DNA of 29,314 nt. Origin: a virus. The notes beneath the pieces are model-generated. The model did no database searches and was not told the DNA's origin. It saw only the letters and a program-made list of their open reading frames with translations. Of the stretch, positions 1 to 9,326 are shown in pieces (position 1 is the first letter of the stretch; each line of letters begins with the position of its first letter). The stretch covers positions 1-29,314 of the IMG/VR virus record IMGVR_UViG_3300028008_000076. One strand, given 5' to 3'. Made by a program: the position numbers and the translations under genes.

Positions 1-644
1 GCTCTAGTATTTCTTTCGTAAGTACTATAAACACTGAATGTAGATGCTGTAGTTTCTAAGTCTAATTTTATTGATTTACCATCAATAAGTTCAGAATACT
101 CATTATCATCTATACCAATAACTAAAATTTTTGTTTGAGCTAAACCACTATATGCTGTATCTTGTAAACCACCAATATTAAGCGTTTTACCAGTGAATAA
201 ATCAAAATCTGTAGATGTTATAGGTAAATCAAAAGAATGGAACAAGTTAGTTAACGTATCTGAATTAACATCAGCTAAATCAACAATATTTTGTGTTATA
301 CTTCCACCACTATAATCCAAAGACTTGTAACCTAAATTACTGAATGATGTGGATATGGCGATTGAAGCTGGGTCAACTGATTTTAATGTAGATGATGGTG
401 AAGCAACTACAAGACTTCTAAGAGAATAACCAACACCCCCATTATTAACATCTAAACCATTATTGTCACCACCCATACTAGGTACTTGACCTATGGTTAG
501 ACCACTATAAGAACCATAATAAGCATCTGAGTCACCTAATGCAAAGTTCTTAATAAGTGTATTATCATTACTAACTAATTTTCTCCTACCTGTAGGAGTT
601 AATTTAGCTTTAAGTTCTATTGTTGTTCCAGTTAAAAATCCCAT
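1..644 (-). CDS. Tail fibre/collar-like structural protein, C-terminus outside window
   Basis: The reading frame starts at ATG 644 and stays open to the left edge, so about 214 N-terminal residues are present and the C-terminus is missing. Near residues 14-45 it carries KLTxxGRxKL followed by ALGDSDAYY. The same arrangement opens the upstream gene product (657-2834), so the two are paralogous at their N-termini. It resembles the N-terminal module of phage tail-collar fibre proteins (DUF3751-like, by recall of the motif only). The rest is Ser/Thr/Gly/Asn-rich with alternating hydrophobic residues, as expected for a beta-rich virion appendage. It starts 12 bases after the previous stop, so it is probably in the same late operon. 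Structural role is likely; the specific role is inferred. Confidence 0.7.
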   Translation of the reverse strand, partial: MGFLTGTTIELKAKLTPTGRRKLVSNDNTLIKNFALGDSDAYYGSYSGLTIGQVPSMGGDNNGLDVNNGGVGYSLRSLVVASPSSTLKSVDPASIAISTSFSNLGYKSLDYSGGSITQNIVDLADVNSDTLTNLFHSFDLPITSTDFDLFTGKTLNIGGLQDTAYSGLAQTKILVIGIDDNEYSELIDGKSIKLDLETTASTFSVYSTYERNTR

Positions 645-656
645 AATTAAATTTTA

Positions 657-2834
657 TTAGAAATCCATCGCTAATTCAAGCATTATTGTTTTACCAGATT
701 CTAAAGTAACTGGTTTACTTAATTTACCAATCATAATTAACGAACCAGTAGTATCATAAATACCTATCTCACTAACTCTAATGTCTGGTTCATTTACAGA
801 TGAATTATCTCTAGTTGTGTTTCCAGTTCTTTTAAAATCATCACCGTCAATCTCTAAGTTAAATATAGTCTTATATATTGTAGCACCAATATATGTTTCT
901 AAATTACCATAGAAGAATCTTTCATCACCAAACTGTAGTAAATCTGTATTGTTGTTTGGTGCCATGCTTAATGAATCTATAATACTGAATGTTGTTGAAC
1001 CTGTAACAACGTTAGTGTCAATTAAGAAATCATTTGCAGTAGGGTTTTGATTTTCTAATAACTTAGGGTCAATAGTTTCACCAGGGTTTGTAGTTATACC
1101 GCTAGTAGTGAAATCATAAACATTCCAACCATCAGATAATGGTCTTGTATTTATTCCAGATACAATCTGATATAATAGTTTAAATTCTCTAGCAGAGAAT
1201 CCCATTCCATCATAACCAGACTTCTCTTCTTTTCTCATGTAAGGTAATAAATCAATATCAGATAATCTAAATTGAATATCCTTAGAGTTAGAAGTGTTAT
1301 TAGTTATCTTAGTATAATATTGACAAGGTAGTGTAGTTGTTAAACCAGTACCCGTACTATTTTCAAAAGTATATGTTAAATACATTGTTTCATTAGAATC
1401 TAACACACCATTATTAGCACCATTGGATGAACTAACCATGTTAGCGGCAAGTGATGGTAGTGTCCAGTTTCTATTTGATTTATATGACATTGCAGCAACA
1501 ATCTCATCATCATCGAATACAACAGTCTTTAATTGTGTAAATACCTTACCAACAACTCTAGGTGTATCACTAACCATTGTTGGGTCTTCAATAAGGTCAA
1601 CATATTTAATTTCAGAATCAGTAATTAATTTAGTTGTACCTGTAGCTATGAATGTCATACCCATTGTTGTACCACTCTCAGTCGAGTAGTCTCTTCTATG
1701 GTACATAAGGTCTGGTAAATGTAATTTAAGTGATTTATTATTATCACCATCAATAAAGAAATACTCACCATAATAATTTGATATTGTGTTATTTGTATAA
1801 TGTAAAATCGATATTGATTTTTTAACATTATCAATTACTGATTCACCAGGCGTAGCACAAATGTCAGTATCATTCTCTGTATCACCAGAACAACCATAAC
1901 TAAAGTATGGATACTTTTGACCAGCATACTCATTTGAACCAAACTTCTCATATGATTCATTAGGTGTTGCTACCGTATTATTAATACTAGTACCAGTCAT
2001 ACCAGCTAAGTTTTCACACCAAACATTATTCATGTTCCAAACAGGAACATCTGAACATGAAATATCACAACAAGATGAGAAATCTAAAACGTTAGAATTC
2101 CAATATGGTGTTGTGTTTTCAGAACCAAACCCATTATATACTTCATTACTAGTGTAAACAATATATTCTGTTGTTGCTGTTGTTGAATTGACATTTGGTA
2201 ATTCTCTATCAAGGGTTAATGTATCACCAGGTGAAACTGTTGTACCACTTGATTGAATCTTATACCATAAGTGTGGTGTTGGTGTGGTGTTCCCGTTAAC
2301 AACTTGACTACCAACTGTGTCGTTACCAATCTTTAATAAGATATAATCACCGACATTATATGTTGCACCGCTATCAATAACTAGAGTAGTACCACCAGTA
2401 ATACTTGAACCACTGATAGTTCCAAAATATTTTGTGTAGTCATCACCTGTTTTAGTTGTAAAAGTTGTGTGAGTTGAGTTTGGTGTAAAGAATCCTCTTT
2501 CAGTTGCTTCATTATTAACAATAGCTTTAATAGTTCTTATTTGGTTGGCGTTTAAGTTATTAAGATTGTCATTGTTATTACTATTTGCAGTAACAAAATG
2601 TCTAATATCTGGTTGTTGGTCGACAGGTCTAAGTATTTTAGAAGTACCACTTAATGGTCCACCATAAGTTATTGATGATGATAAATCAAAATTACCTTCT
2701 CTATCGTAGTTAATTTCAGAATCACCAATTGCCCAAGAACTAAAATTTAATTGCCCTTGCGCTAATTTTTGCCTACCAACCTCTGTTAATTTTATATTAA
2801 CGAAAGCACTTGTATTGTTTATAATGTAACTCAT
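657..2834 (-). CDS. Probable tail fibre / host-contact structural protein (725 aa)
   Basis: The N-terminus (residues 14-43) has KLTEVGRQKL and AIGDSEINY, a motif shared with the next gene downstream and resembling the N-terminal module of phage tail-collar fibres that docks fibres to the baseplate. The body is rich in Thr, Asn, Gly and Ser and looks beta-structured. A small Cys cluster (CC at 255-256, then C260 and C273) is followed by a second Cys group soon after residue 310. No enzymatic motif was seen. The ATG at 2834 has no Shine-Dalgarno sequence; an AT-rich TATTTATAAGAT precedes it. It lies between the PA14-containing protein and the truncated paralogue at the end of the late cluster, where fibres are often encoded. 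The structural assignment is fairly secure, the fibre role inferred. Confidence 0.65.
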   Translation of the reverse strand: MSYIINNTSAFVNIKLTEVGRQKLAQGQLNFSSWAIGDSEINYDREGNFDLSSSITYGGPLSGTSKILRPVDQQPDIRHFVTANSNNNDNLNNLNANQIRTIKAIVNNEATERGFFTPNSTHTTFTTKTGDDYTKYFGTISGSSITGGTTLVIDSGATYNVGDYILLKIGNDTVGSQVVNGNTTPTPHLWYKIQSSGTTVSPGDTLTLDRELPNVNSTTATTEYIVYTSNEVYNGFGSENTTPYWNSNVLDFSSCCDISCSDVPVWNMNNVWCENLAGMTGTSINNTVATPNESYEKFGSNEYAGQKYPYFSYGCSGDTENDTDICATPGESVIDNVKKSISILHYTNNTISNYYGEYFFIDGDNNKSLKLHLPDLMYHRRDYSTESGTTMGMTFIATGTTKLITDSEIKYVDLIEDPTMVSDTPRVVGKVFTQLKTVVFDDDEIVAAMSYKSNRNWTLPSLAANMVSSSNGANNGVLDSNETMYLTYTFENSTGTGLTTTLPCQYYTKITNNTSNSKDIQFRLSDIDLLPYMRKEEKSGYDGMGFSAREFKLLYQIVSGINTRPLSDGWNVYDFTTSGITTNPGETIDPKLLENQNPTANDFLIDTNVVTGSTTFSIIDSLSMAPNNNTDLLQFGDERFFYGNLETYIGATIYKTIFNLEIDGDDFKRTGNTTRDNSSVNEPDIRVSEIGIYDTTGSLIMIGKLSKPVTLESGKTIMLELAMDF

Positions 2835-2891
2835 ATCTTATAAATATTCTCTTTTACCTTATTTTAATAATAAATACTAAAAAATAAACAT

Positions 2892-5624
2892 TTAGTACGA
2901 ATTATATGCATTTGTTTGTATTGTTATTTCATTAACTTCACTATAAGCTGTAGTAATTATAGGATTACCACATAAATCTATATAACGTTTTTTATTTTTA
3001 ACTCTATAGTATTGAGTATCACCAACAGAACCAGATAAAGGAATTGTTGCTGAATATCCAACTTGGTTTATTGTATAGTCTACATCAGTACTACTTAATA
3101 TAGTTCCAAAATTATCACTATCACTAATCTCAACACTAAACAAACCTTCAGTTGTTTGTGGTGGTATTACTATTGACCAGTTAACACCAAACGATGTTGT
3201 AAATACATCACCAACTAGTGAACCGTTTGAATTATAGAATACATTAATTATATCACCTAGAACTAACCCACCTTGGAATATAATTCTCTTAGGATTACTA
3301 GTTGATAAGTAGTAATCTATATTGTTTGCTAACGTAATACCATTTAATGTTACAATAACATCATTTCCTGGTACTACAGTATATGTTGTATAGAATTCAT
3401 ACCTACCAGTTGTTGTATTAAAGTAAACTGTTTCACTACCTTGGTTATTTGTAGTACCACTTGTTATTGCTGAGTCTATGCTGTACCCATCGAACCTAAT
3501 ACCATTTTTTTCTTGGTTATTAACCAAAGCGTATGTTAACACATCACCATCATAAGTATCACCACTAAGTGTTAATACAGCAACAGTTTGAGCAGCACCT
3601 GTTATTGGTGCTATAGTTTGTATCGAATAGTCTTCATTTTGAGAAAGTGTTAAACCATTTAATGATACAATATAACCACTATTAGCTAATGGCACATCAT
3701 ATTGATTAGTAGTACCATCAAGTATAAGACTATTAACTATTAACGAACCTATTTCTCTATCACCACTATCAACTTCACCTAACAATGGTGTTTCAGCTTT
3801 TGTGAAACTTACAAGGTGAAAGTCCTTATACGGTTGGTACATTAAGTATTCAGTACCACTCTTTATAGGTGGACTAACTTTTCTATCACCATTTAAATTG
3901 GCAAACTGAGTACAAACATCGTGTATATAATAACCCTTAACTAAATAGTCACCATCTAAATCTAATGAACTAACTGGTACTGTAGTTGTGAAAGCACTAG
4001 TCCCACTAAAGTTAGACCAATAGAATTCTTCAGACCTGTATGATGGGTTACTAAAAAAGTAACCAACGGTTTTATTAAATTTATATATATCAAACTTAAA
4101 TGTCGTATTACCTGTAAGACTATTTGTGTTTGCTGTAAATGTGAAGTCTAATGGTATAGTTGTTTGACCAGTTATTACGTGAACATTCGTATCACCACTA
4201 GTTAAACCGTTAAAATCTAAATCACAAACTATTTCTGTGTTACCACTACATGTTCCAGTAAATACACAAACCGTGTCTGTATAATTTAACTGAGTACATG
4301 TATATCCAGTACCACAAACATCTAAAGAGTAACCAGCTGGACATGAATATCCAGAAGATTCACCTAAATCTAATACCTGTATTCCAGTAGTACCACTAAC
4401 CACATCACTCCTATAATCAGCTGTGGTAAATATTGTTACAGCACTCAACTGAGATTCGGTTGTCATACTAGTAAGACTAGAAATACCAACATTATATATT
4501 TCAGCACCAAATGACGCATAACTACCATTATTTTTACCTTCCATCTCAATGATGTGTTTACCAGATGTTAATTGGACTTCAAATACCCTCCAATAACTAA
4601 GTGATTCTGTACCACCAGCAGCATTTTCAGATGTAAAAAACGTCTCTCCATCGAGTCTAAATCTAGCCCAATTATCGGCAGAAAGACCTATAGAATAAGT
4701 TCCACTTGTGTTTATATCAATACAAGCTGAAAATCCTATCCATTCTAAGTTTGGTTGTCCTATACCAGGTTCTGTTGTCCATATACCACAATTATTAAGT
4801 CTACCATAAAGAGTACTACCATTTGCATCCCATAATTGATTTGTTGAGGAAGCATTAGGTGATATTGCTGTACCACCACTTGTTCTAAGTGTTGTTGAAG
4901 TACCTGTAAGAATATACGGTATTTCACCTGTAAGATTAGTACTAAAAAAATGGGTACCATTATTGGCATAACCAGCATTAAGGTTACCAGTAGTCGCTGT
5001 ATAAATTGTACCATTAAGTGTTGCGGCAGTTGTTGTTGTAAAAACACAACTATCGTCTTCTGGTGTTGGGGTGTATCCGACTGGGCATGAGCAGAATGTC
5101 TCACCTATAGTACTACCAGTTACTGGACAGTTATTATCATAATTAATTTCAGTTACAATACTTAAATTAAAGTTTTTAAAATCTTTTTGATTTAATGTAT
5201 ATTGAGTACCGTTAATTGAATAGTCATATCCTAAACTATCAAATGCTGTTACAACAGAACCAGTAAAACTACTTTCAGTTGCGGCATCACCTATATTTGA
5301 TGAAGTATAAAATATATTAGAATAAACTAATTCACTATCTTCATATATATTTGTACTCCATTCTATGTTATTAAAACATGTACCACTTAACTCATTAGAT
5401 ATGAAACAATCTGTAGTCGCTGTTAATACATTATTGTATGAAACACCACTTAAGTCACATGTTAGTTCAATACAGTCTATCTTACTACCACCAGTCATGG
5501 TAAATAAAGGGATATCGAATGTGCAGATATCTGAACTAGTGTTAGGTAATGCTATTGTATGATTCCTAACATTATTTGTGTTTTGATTATATATTCTATC
5601 TTGATATCTCATCTTATATAACAT
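2892..5624 (-). CDS. Large beta-rich tail appendage protein with PA14-like domain (910 aa)
   Basis: Several modules are visible. Residues about 178-193 and 427-443 are small Cys motifs of the CPxGY type. Residues about 215-380 look like a PA14-type lectin fold: GTYSIGLSADNWARFRLDG, then WRVFEVQLTSGKHIIEMEG, the usual pattern of a damaged-sugar- or glycan-binding beta barrel. Residues about 640-700 and 735-797 are two related units with V(S/T)LNGxTLxxNxDY, a motif common in phage fibre proteins. The C-terminus (about 815-905) is fibronectin/Ig-like. The likely job is binding a surface polysaccharide of the host. The start is ambiguous: ATG 5624 overlaps the upstream stop by 11 bases, while ATG 5612 (residue 5) lies just after it. 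Binding specificity cannot be read from sequence. Confidence 0.65.
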   Translation of the reverse strand: MLYKMRYQDRIYNQNTNNVRNHTIALPNTSSDICTFDIPLFTMTGGSKIDCIELTCDLSGVSYNNVLTATTDCFISNELSGTCFNNIEWSTNIYEDSELVYSNIFYTSSNIGDAATESSFTGSVVTAFDSLGYDYSINGTQYTLNQKDFKNFNLSIVTEINYDNNCPVTGSTIGETFCSCPVGYTPTPEDDSCVFTTTTAATLNGTIYTATTGNLNAGYANNGTHFFSTNLTGEIPYILTGTSTTLRTSGGTAISPNASSTNQLWDANGSTLYGRLNNCGIWTTEPGIGQPNLEWIGFSACIDINTSGTYSIGLSADNWARFRLDGETFFTSENAAGGTESLSYWRVFEVQLTSGKHIIEMEGKNNGSYASFGAEIYNVGISSLTSMTTESQLSAVTIFTTADYRSDVVSGTTGIQVLDLGESSGYSCPAGYSLDVCGTGYTCTQLNYTDTVCVFTGTCSGNTEIVCDLDFNGLTSGDTNVHVITGQTTIPLDFTFTANTNSLTGNTTFKFDIYKFNKTVGYFFSNPSYRSEEFYWSNFSGTSAFTTTVPVSSLDLDGDYLVKGYYIHDVCTQFANLNGDRKVSPPIKSGTEYLMYQPYKDFHLVSFTKAETPLLGEVDSGDREIGSLIVNSLILDGTTNQYDVPLANSGYIVSLNGLTLSQNEDYSIQTIAPITGAAQTVAVLTLSGDTYDGDVLTYALVNNQEKNGIRFDGYSIDSAITSGTTNNQGSETVYFNTTTGRYEFYTTYTVVPGNDVIVTLNGITLANNIDYYLSTSNPKRIIFQGGLVLGDIINVFYNSNGSLVGDVFTTSFGVNWSIVIPPQTTEGLFSVEISDSDNFGTILSSTDVDYTINQVGYSATIPLSGSVGDTQYYRVKNKKRYIDLCGNPIITTAYSEVNEITIQTNAYNSY

Positions 5625-6138
5625 TTAATTGTAGTGTGCTAGTACTGAAACAACCTGGACTAGTTATTACTTTAACATATATTAGTGCAGTTGCACTCAC
5701 ATATGATGATGTAGTTAAAATAGGTATTGTTAATGTAATATCTTCATACCATTCAAAAGTAGCTGTTGTATAATCAAATGGGGCAACACTAGATTCAGTT
5801 GAGTCTAGGTCAAAAGTAGACAAACCTCCACCCTCATCAGCATTATCATATACTCCATTAAATATTGTTGGTGGTGTGCATGGTATTACTGAACTAGCTT
5901 CTGATACTTCTACAACTTTAAACTCACTATCTCTATTATAACTAAGACCAAAATCTCTAGTCTTATTTAAATCTTCACTAGCAATAACCTTCATTAAGTT
6001 TTGTATATATGCCTCGTAACAACCAACTTCAAACCAATCACCATAACCAAAAGAACCCTTAACTAGTTTAAACATACTAGTAGTGTCTTTTAAGTTATCA
6101 ATTATATTTGCATTTATATTTTGTATTAAAACTGGCAT
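5614..6138 (-). CDS. Small structural protein with Ig-like C-terminal domain (174 aa)
   Basis: The first 85 or so residues are alpha/beta mixed and not recognised. After a short linker with CTPP (residues about 87-90), the C-terminal half looks like an Ig-like/adhesin repeat: FEWYED near the middle and PGCFSTSTLQLNV at the end, a pattern frequent in Bacteroidota surface and gliding-related proteins. The ATG at 6138 sits 3 bases after an AT-rich TATTTATA octamer, and the gene starts 12 bases after the previous stop. Its stop overlaps the start of the 910-residue gene, so the two are probably translationally coupled. A decoration or linker protein of the tail tip is plausible; no function is proved. 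Confidence 0.55.
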   Translation of the reverse strand: MPVLIQNINANIIDNLKDTTSMFKLVKGSFGYGDWFEVGCYEAYIQNLMKVIASEDLNKTRDFGLSYNRDSEFKVVEVSEASSVIPCTPPTIFNGVYDNADEGGGLSTFDLDSTESSVAPFDYTTATFEWYEDITLTIPILTTSSYVSATALIYVKVITSPGCFSTSTLQLNVI

Positions 6139-6150
6139 ACCTATAAATAT

Positions 6151-7218
6151 TTAAAGTCTAGAATAAAATGAAGACTCACCGTCATTATTAATTATATCTA
6201 TTGTACCTAAAAATTCTGGTGAACAAGTGTGTTGCATTTCCCATACACCAGTAACTTCTCTAGTTTCTCTATTACAATCAAATGTTTCCGTACCTCCAGT
6301 AGCGTTTGGTAGTGTTTCAAGTATAACACTAACCGAGTTGTCAGTAGACACCGCACTGAAAGGAAAATCGTTTGATGGGTCTTTCGCCCAATAAATATTA
6401 TTGTGTCTATATTTATACTTCTGAGTATCAAATACAGTGTTTCTATATTCGTAAGTCGATTCCCATATTGTAGTTGCTGGAATAACTTGCTCTATTAAAT
6501 CAACCCAATAATTATTTACATTTAAACCAAAGCTATCCATATCAAAATAATCATATTGACTACTTTGATAAACTGAGAAATCTAATGCGTTGTATCTATA
6601 TCTCTCATAAAGCATTTTAAGTGTCGGGTAAGCACTTATAGTTTGTCTATTCTTAACATCTATTAATTCACTACTAATAGTGTTTGTAAATTCTTCAACA
6701 GAATCAACTTCAACTAAATCAGTAGTTAATTTACCACTAAGGTCTATACAGTCATCACCACATTGTGGTAATGGACAACAAGCTATGCCCCAATAATCCC
6801 TTTTCCATTGTTCTGGGTATGACCAATATGTTGTAATTTCTTGACCGCTGAAATAATAAAATATTTCATTAGTGGCACACATCACTTCATTTATTAGTTG
6901 GGTGTAGTTATCATATATTTGAGGTGTTAACTCATCCATTCTGTATTGGTTAGCTAAATCCCAAAAGTTGGTATATCTGACATCTGTTGTCATTCCACTA
7001 ATTGTTTGCCATGCTGTAGTGTAACCAGTACAACCACTAAGACCAGGTTCAGCTGATAATGCCAATCTAAGTTCATTCATAGCCTTAACAAAAGCATCTT
7101 TAGTAGCTCTAGCGGTTGTTTGAAGGTCACTCCAATCACCAATAAGTCTATAATCTTGGTTATCGCAACCAATAACATCGCTAACTGTATAATCACATAA
7201 ATCAAAAAATAGTATCAT
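6151..7218 (-). CDS. Unrecognised phage structural-type protein (355 aa)
   Basis: I do not recognise the family. The protein is rich in Tyr, Trp, Asp and Asn and has a Cys cluster near residues 147-157 (CCPLPQCGDDC), with further single Cys at 8, 18, 63 and 114. The segment after this (about 160-220) looks helical with many charged residues. No signal peptide, transmembrane segment or catalytic motif is visible. It lies 12 bases downstream of the 696-residue gene and 12 bases upstream of the Ig-like gene, inside a same-strand run of appendage genes. The Cys-pair style matches its upstream neighbours, so it may belong to the same particle substructure. That is context, not proof. Confidence 0.5.
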   Translation of the reverse strand: MILFFDLCDYTVSDVIGCDNQDYRLIGDWSDLQTTARATKDAFVKAMNELRLALSAEPGLSGCTGYTTAWQTISGMTTDVRYTNFWDLANQYRMDELTPQIYDNYTQLINEVMCATNEIFYYFSGQEITTYWSYPEQWKRDYWGIACCPLPQCGDDCIDLSGKLTTDLVEVDSVEEFTNTISSELIDVKNRQTISAYPTLKMLYERYRYNALDFSVYQSSQYDYFDMDSFGLNVNNYWVDLIEQVIPATTIWESTYEYRNTVFDTQKYKYRHNNIYWAKDPSNDFPFSAVSTDNSVSVILETLPNATGGTETFDCNRETREVTGVWEMQHTCSPEFLGTIDIINNDGESSFYSRL

Positions 7219-7230
7219 ATTGTATCTTGT

Positions 7231-9321
7231 TTATTCACCATCACCTATTATGTATTTTTTTACCTGGAAATCTGGTATATATTTATTTGCAAATAAGAAT
7301 GGTTTAATTGCTAGTATAGCTTCATTATAGGTTTTAAGTCTAGCATCCCTCCTAGCCCTTCTTGTTATTTGCAAATCTTCTATAAGGTTTGCAATGTCAT
7401 TCGTACCATCACTTGTGTCTTCCCAATCATTTGTTAATGGGTTCCAGAAATAATATGTTGCGGCTGAATATGGTTCAACACCTCTTATATCACCTGGATT
7501 ACCAGTTATACCTGTAAGTGTTGTTAGACTATCAACTACTGGTTGATATGTTACATCACTGCCACTAAACACAACATTTAAAGAATTACCACTAGGGCTA
7601 ACTGTGTAATATTCAGTATATGCTGATGCATGATACCAATAAACCATTGGTATATTCTTAATGTCAGCTATACTGTAACCACCTAATACAGATGTATCTT
7701 GTTGCAGACCACTAATACTAGTTACTGGGTATTCTGGATTCTGAGCGTCACTCCAACCTATAGACTTAATAAGATTATACTCGTTTAAATCTTTTGCATA
7801 ACTATCTCTATTAGCCCTGTACAAAATAGATTCATCTTCATCACAACCATATAAATAGAATGGGTTGTATAATGATGTTGTATCACATGCACCAAACGTT
7901 TCAAAAATATCCTTAGTCCATATACCAGAATAATCTGTCATTGTATCATGTGGTAATGGGTAATCTACTATATTTTTAACAACATCACATGTTGCTGAAT
8001 AAGAACATTCAACTGGATGTGAATAATACTCATCACTAGTTATACCTGTTGTTGTACCAGTAGTTGCACTACAAGTAAGTATGTTATTATCTTGCATATA
8101 ACACCAAATATCTTGTTCAACAGCTCTAGCTGGTGAAAGATTTAAATCAACTTCCTTAGTGTTAATAACTAATTTATGATGATTAACATCGTATTCTGCT
8201 GGTCTATATTTTAAATCATAGAACCTTTCATCCTTTGTATCTAAAGCTACCCATGATTTCTTATTATCAATAATCTTGGTTACTTCAAACTTAGGTGGTT
8301 CTGAAATAAATGTTTCAACATTATTAACAGTCTCACATCTCTTATTTAATTTAACTCTATCTAATAGTATTTGGAAATCAGTACATGTATTATTAACATA
8401 GAAAGCCATGTTGATATCCTGATTAATAATCTGATTAATCGTTTCTTGGTCACATATTGTTTTCTCAAACTTTAACCAACAAGAATCCCACCAACCACTA
8501 ATTAGACTTTCTAGATTAGGTATATCTCTTTCTTCTTCTGGAACTATATCGTATATTTCGTTAGCTAAAAGTTTTAACAAATATTTGTTACAAGCGGTTT
8601 TTTCGTTAGTTTGTTCATCACAAAGGGTGTTTAATGTTGTATTTTGGTCACCTATTATAATACCTGTGGCACCACTACTGGATTTAATATATTCCCATAA
8701 GTTACCCTCACCAATATTAAATATATTTTCTTGGTATACTGGTTGACTATCAACTTCAATAGCAAAAGAAATGCTGAAATTCTCAAACAAGTCAACATAC
8801 GATGTACAAGAAGCTTCATTTGTGATTGTAGTTGTTTGACTTTCTAGAAATTCTATTTCTTCAGTTATTTCTTCATTTTCTCTTTCTAATTCTTTAATTA
8901 CTTTTTTATAATATTCTATTTGTTCTTCAGCTTCACTTCTAGAGTATATAGTATACTCACAATCTGTTGTATATAATTCTTCATTTATTGTTGCTTGAAT
9001 CCCTTCTAATTCAGTTATCTCAGAGCAACCGTATAATGTTGTGTTTGAACCGTGTGCGTTAAACCAAGTTTGATACGTTGATGACCCTAACACCTCTTCC
9101 CAATAAACAAGACCTCCATCTGTTAAACATAGTTTCTTGTTTATTGATTCTCCAGTTCCAGGGTCTATTGTACCATCTATTGGGTCATCTATTGGGACTC
9201 TCCCACCACAACAGTAAATACTATCGTGTATATCTATGACTCTACCTGGGTATTCTGAAACTCCATAACAAACATCACCTTGTGTTTTACACCCTCTATT
9301 TGGTTCTACATCTTTAGCCAT
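7231..9321 (-). CDS. Cys-rich coiled-coil structural protein (696 aa)
   Basis: The N-terminal 100 residues are Cys-rich (C11, C18, CC at 37-38, C65, C99). Residues about 128-166 form a strong coiled coil of Glu/Lys/Ile heptads containing YYKKVIKELEREN. The remainder is a long mixed region with scattered Cys, and residues 540-640 look beta-rich with Ser/Thr/Gly-rich loops. The coiled coil resembles the one in the preceding 203-residue protein (RYKELIEELEK), so the two may be related or may assemble together as a trimeric fibre or a baseplate extension. The start codon is ATG 9321, 5 bases after the preceding stop. No known family was recognised; a structural role is inferred from composition and neighbours. 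Confidence 0.5.
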   Translation of the reverse strand: MAKDVEPNRGCKTQGDVCYGVSEYPGRVIDIHDSIYCCGGRVPIDDPIDGTIDPGTGESINKKLCLTDGGLVYWEEVLGSSTYQTWFNAHGSNTTLYGCSEITELEGIQATINEELYTTDCEYTIYSRSEAEEQIEYYKKVIKELERENEEITEEIEFLESQTTTITNEASCTSYVDLFENFSISFAIEVDSQPVYQENIFNIGEGNLWEYIKSSSGATGIIIGDQNTTLNTLCDEQTNEKTACNKYLLKLLANEIYDIVPEEERDIPNLESLISGWWDSCWLKFEKTICDQETINQIINQDINMAFYVNNTCTDFQILLDRVKLNKRCETVNNVETFISEPPKFEVTKIIDNKKSWVALDTKDERFYDLKYRPAEYDVNHHKLVINTKEVDLNLSPARAVEQDIWCYMQDNNILTCSATTGTTTGITSDEYYSHPVECSYSATCDVVKNIVDYPLPHDTMTDYSGIWTKDIFETFGACDTTSLYNPFYLYGCDEDESILYRANRDSYAKDLNEYNLIKSIGWSDAQNPEYPVTSISGLQQDTSVLGGYSIADIKNIPMVYWYHASAYTEYYTVSPSGNSLNVVFSGSDVTYQPVVDSLTTLTGITGNPGDIRGVEPYSAATYYFWNPLTNDWEDTSDGTNDIANLIEDLQITRRARRDARLKTYNEAILAIKPFLFANKYIPDFQVKKYIIGDGE

Positions 9322-9326
9322 AATTA

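Noticed and set aside
1423-1689. Plus-strand reading frame inside the 725-residue gene
   Set aside because: It lies opposite a convincing structural gene, has no domain, and reflects AT-rich antisense codon bias. The same holds for the other short plus-strand frames opposite the minus-strand genes.
4760-5104. Minus-strand frame rich in Gln/Leu/Val inside the 910-residue gene
   Set aside because: It is an alternate-frame shadow of the Thr/Asn-rich coding sequence, with low-complexity composition and no separate start context.
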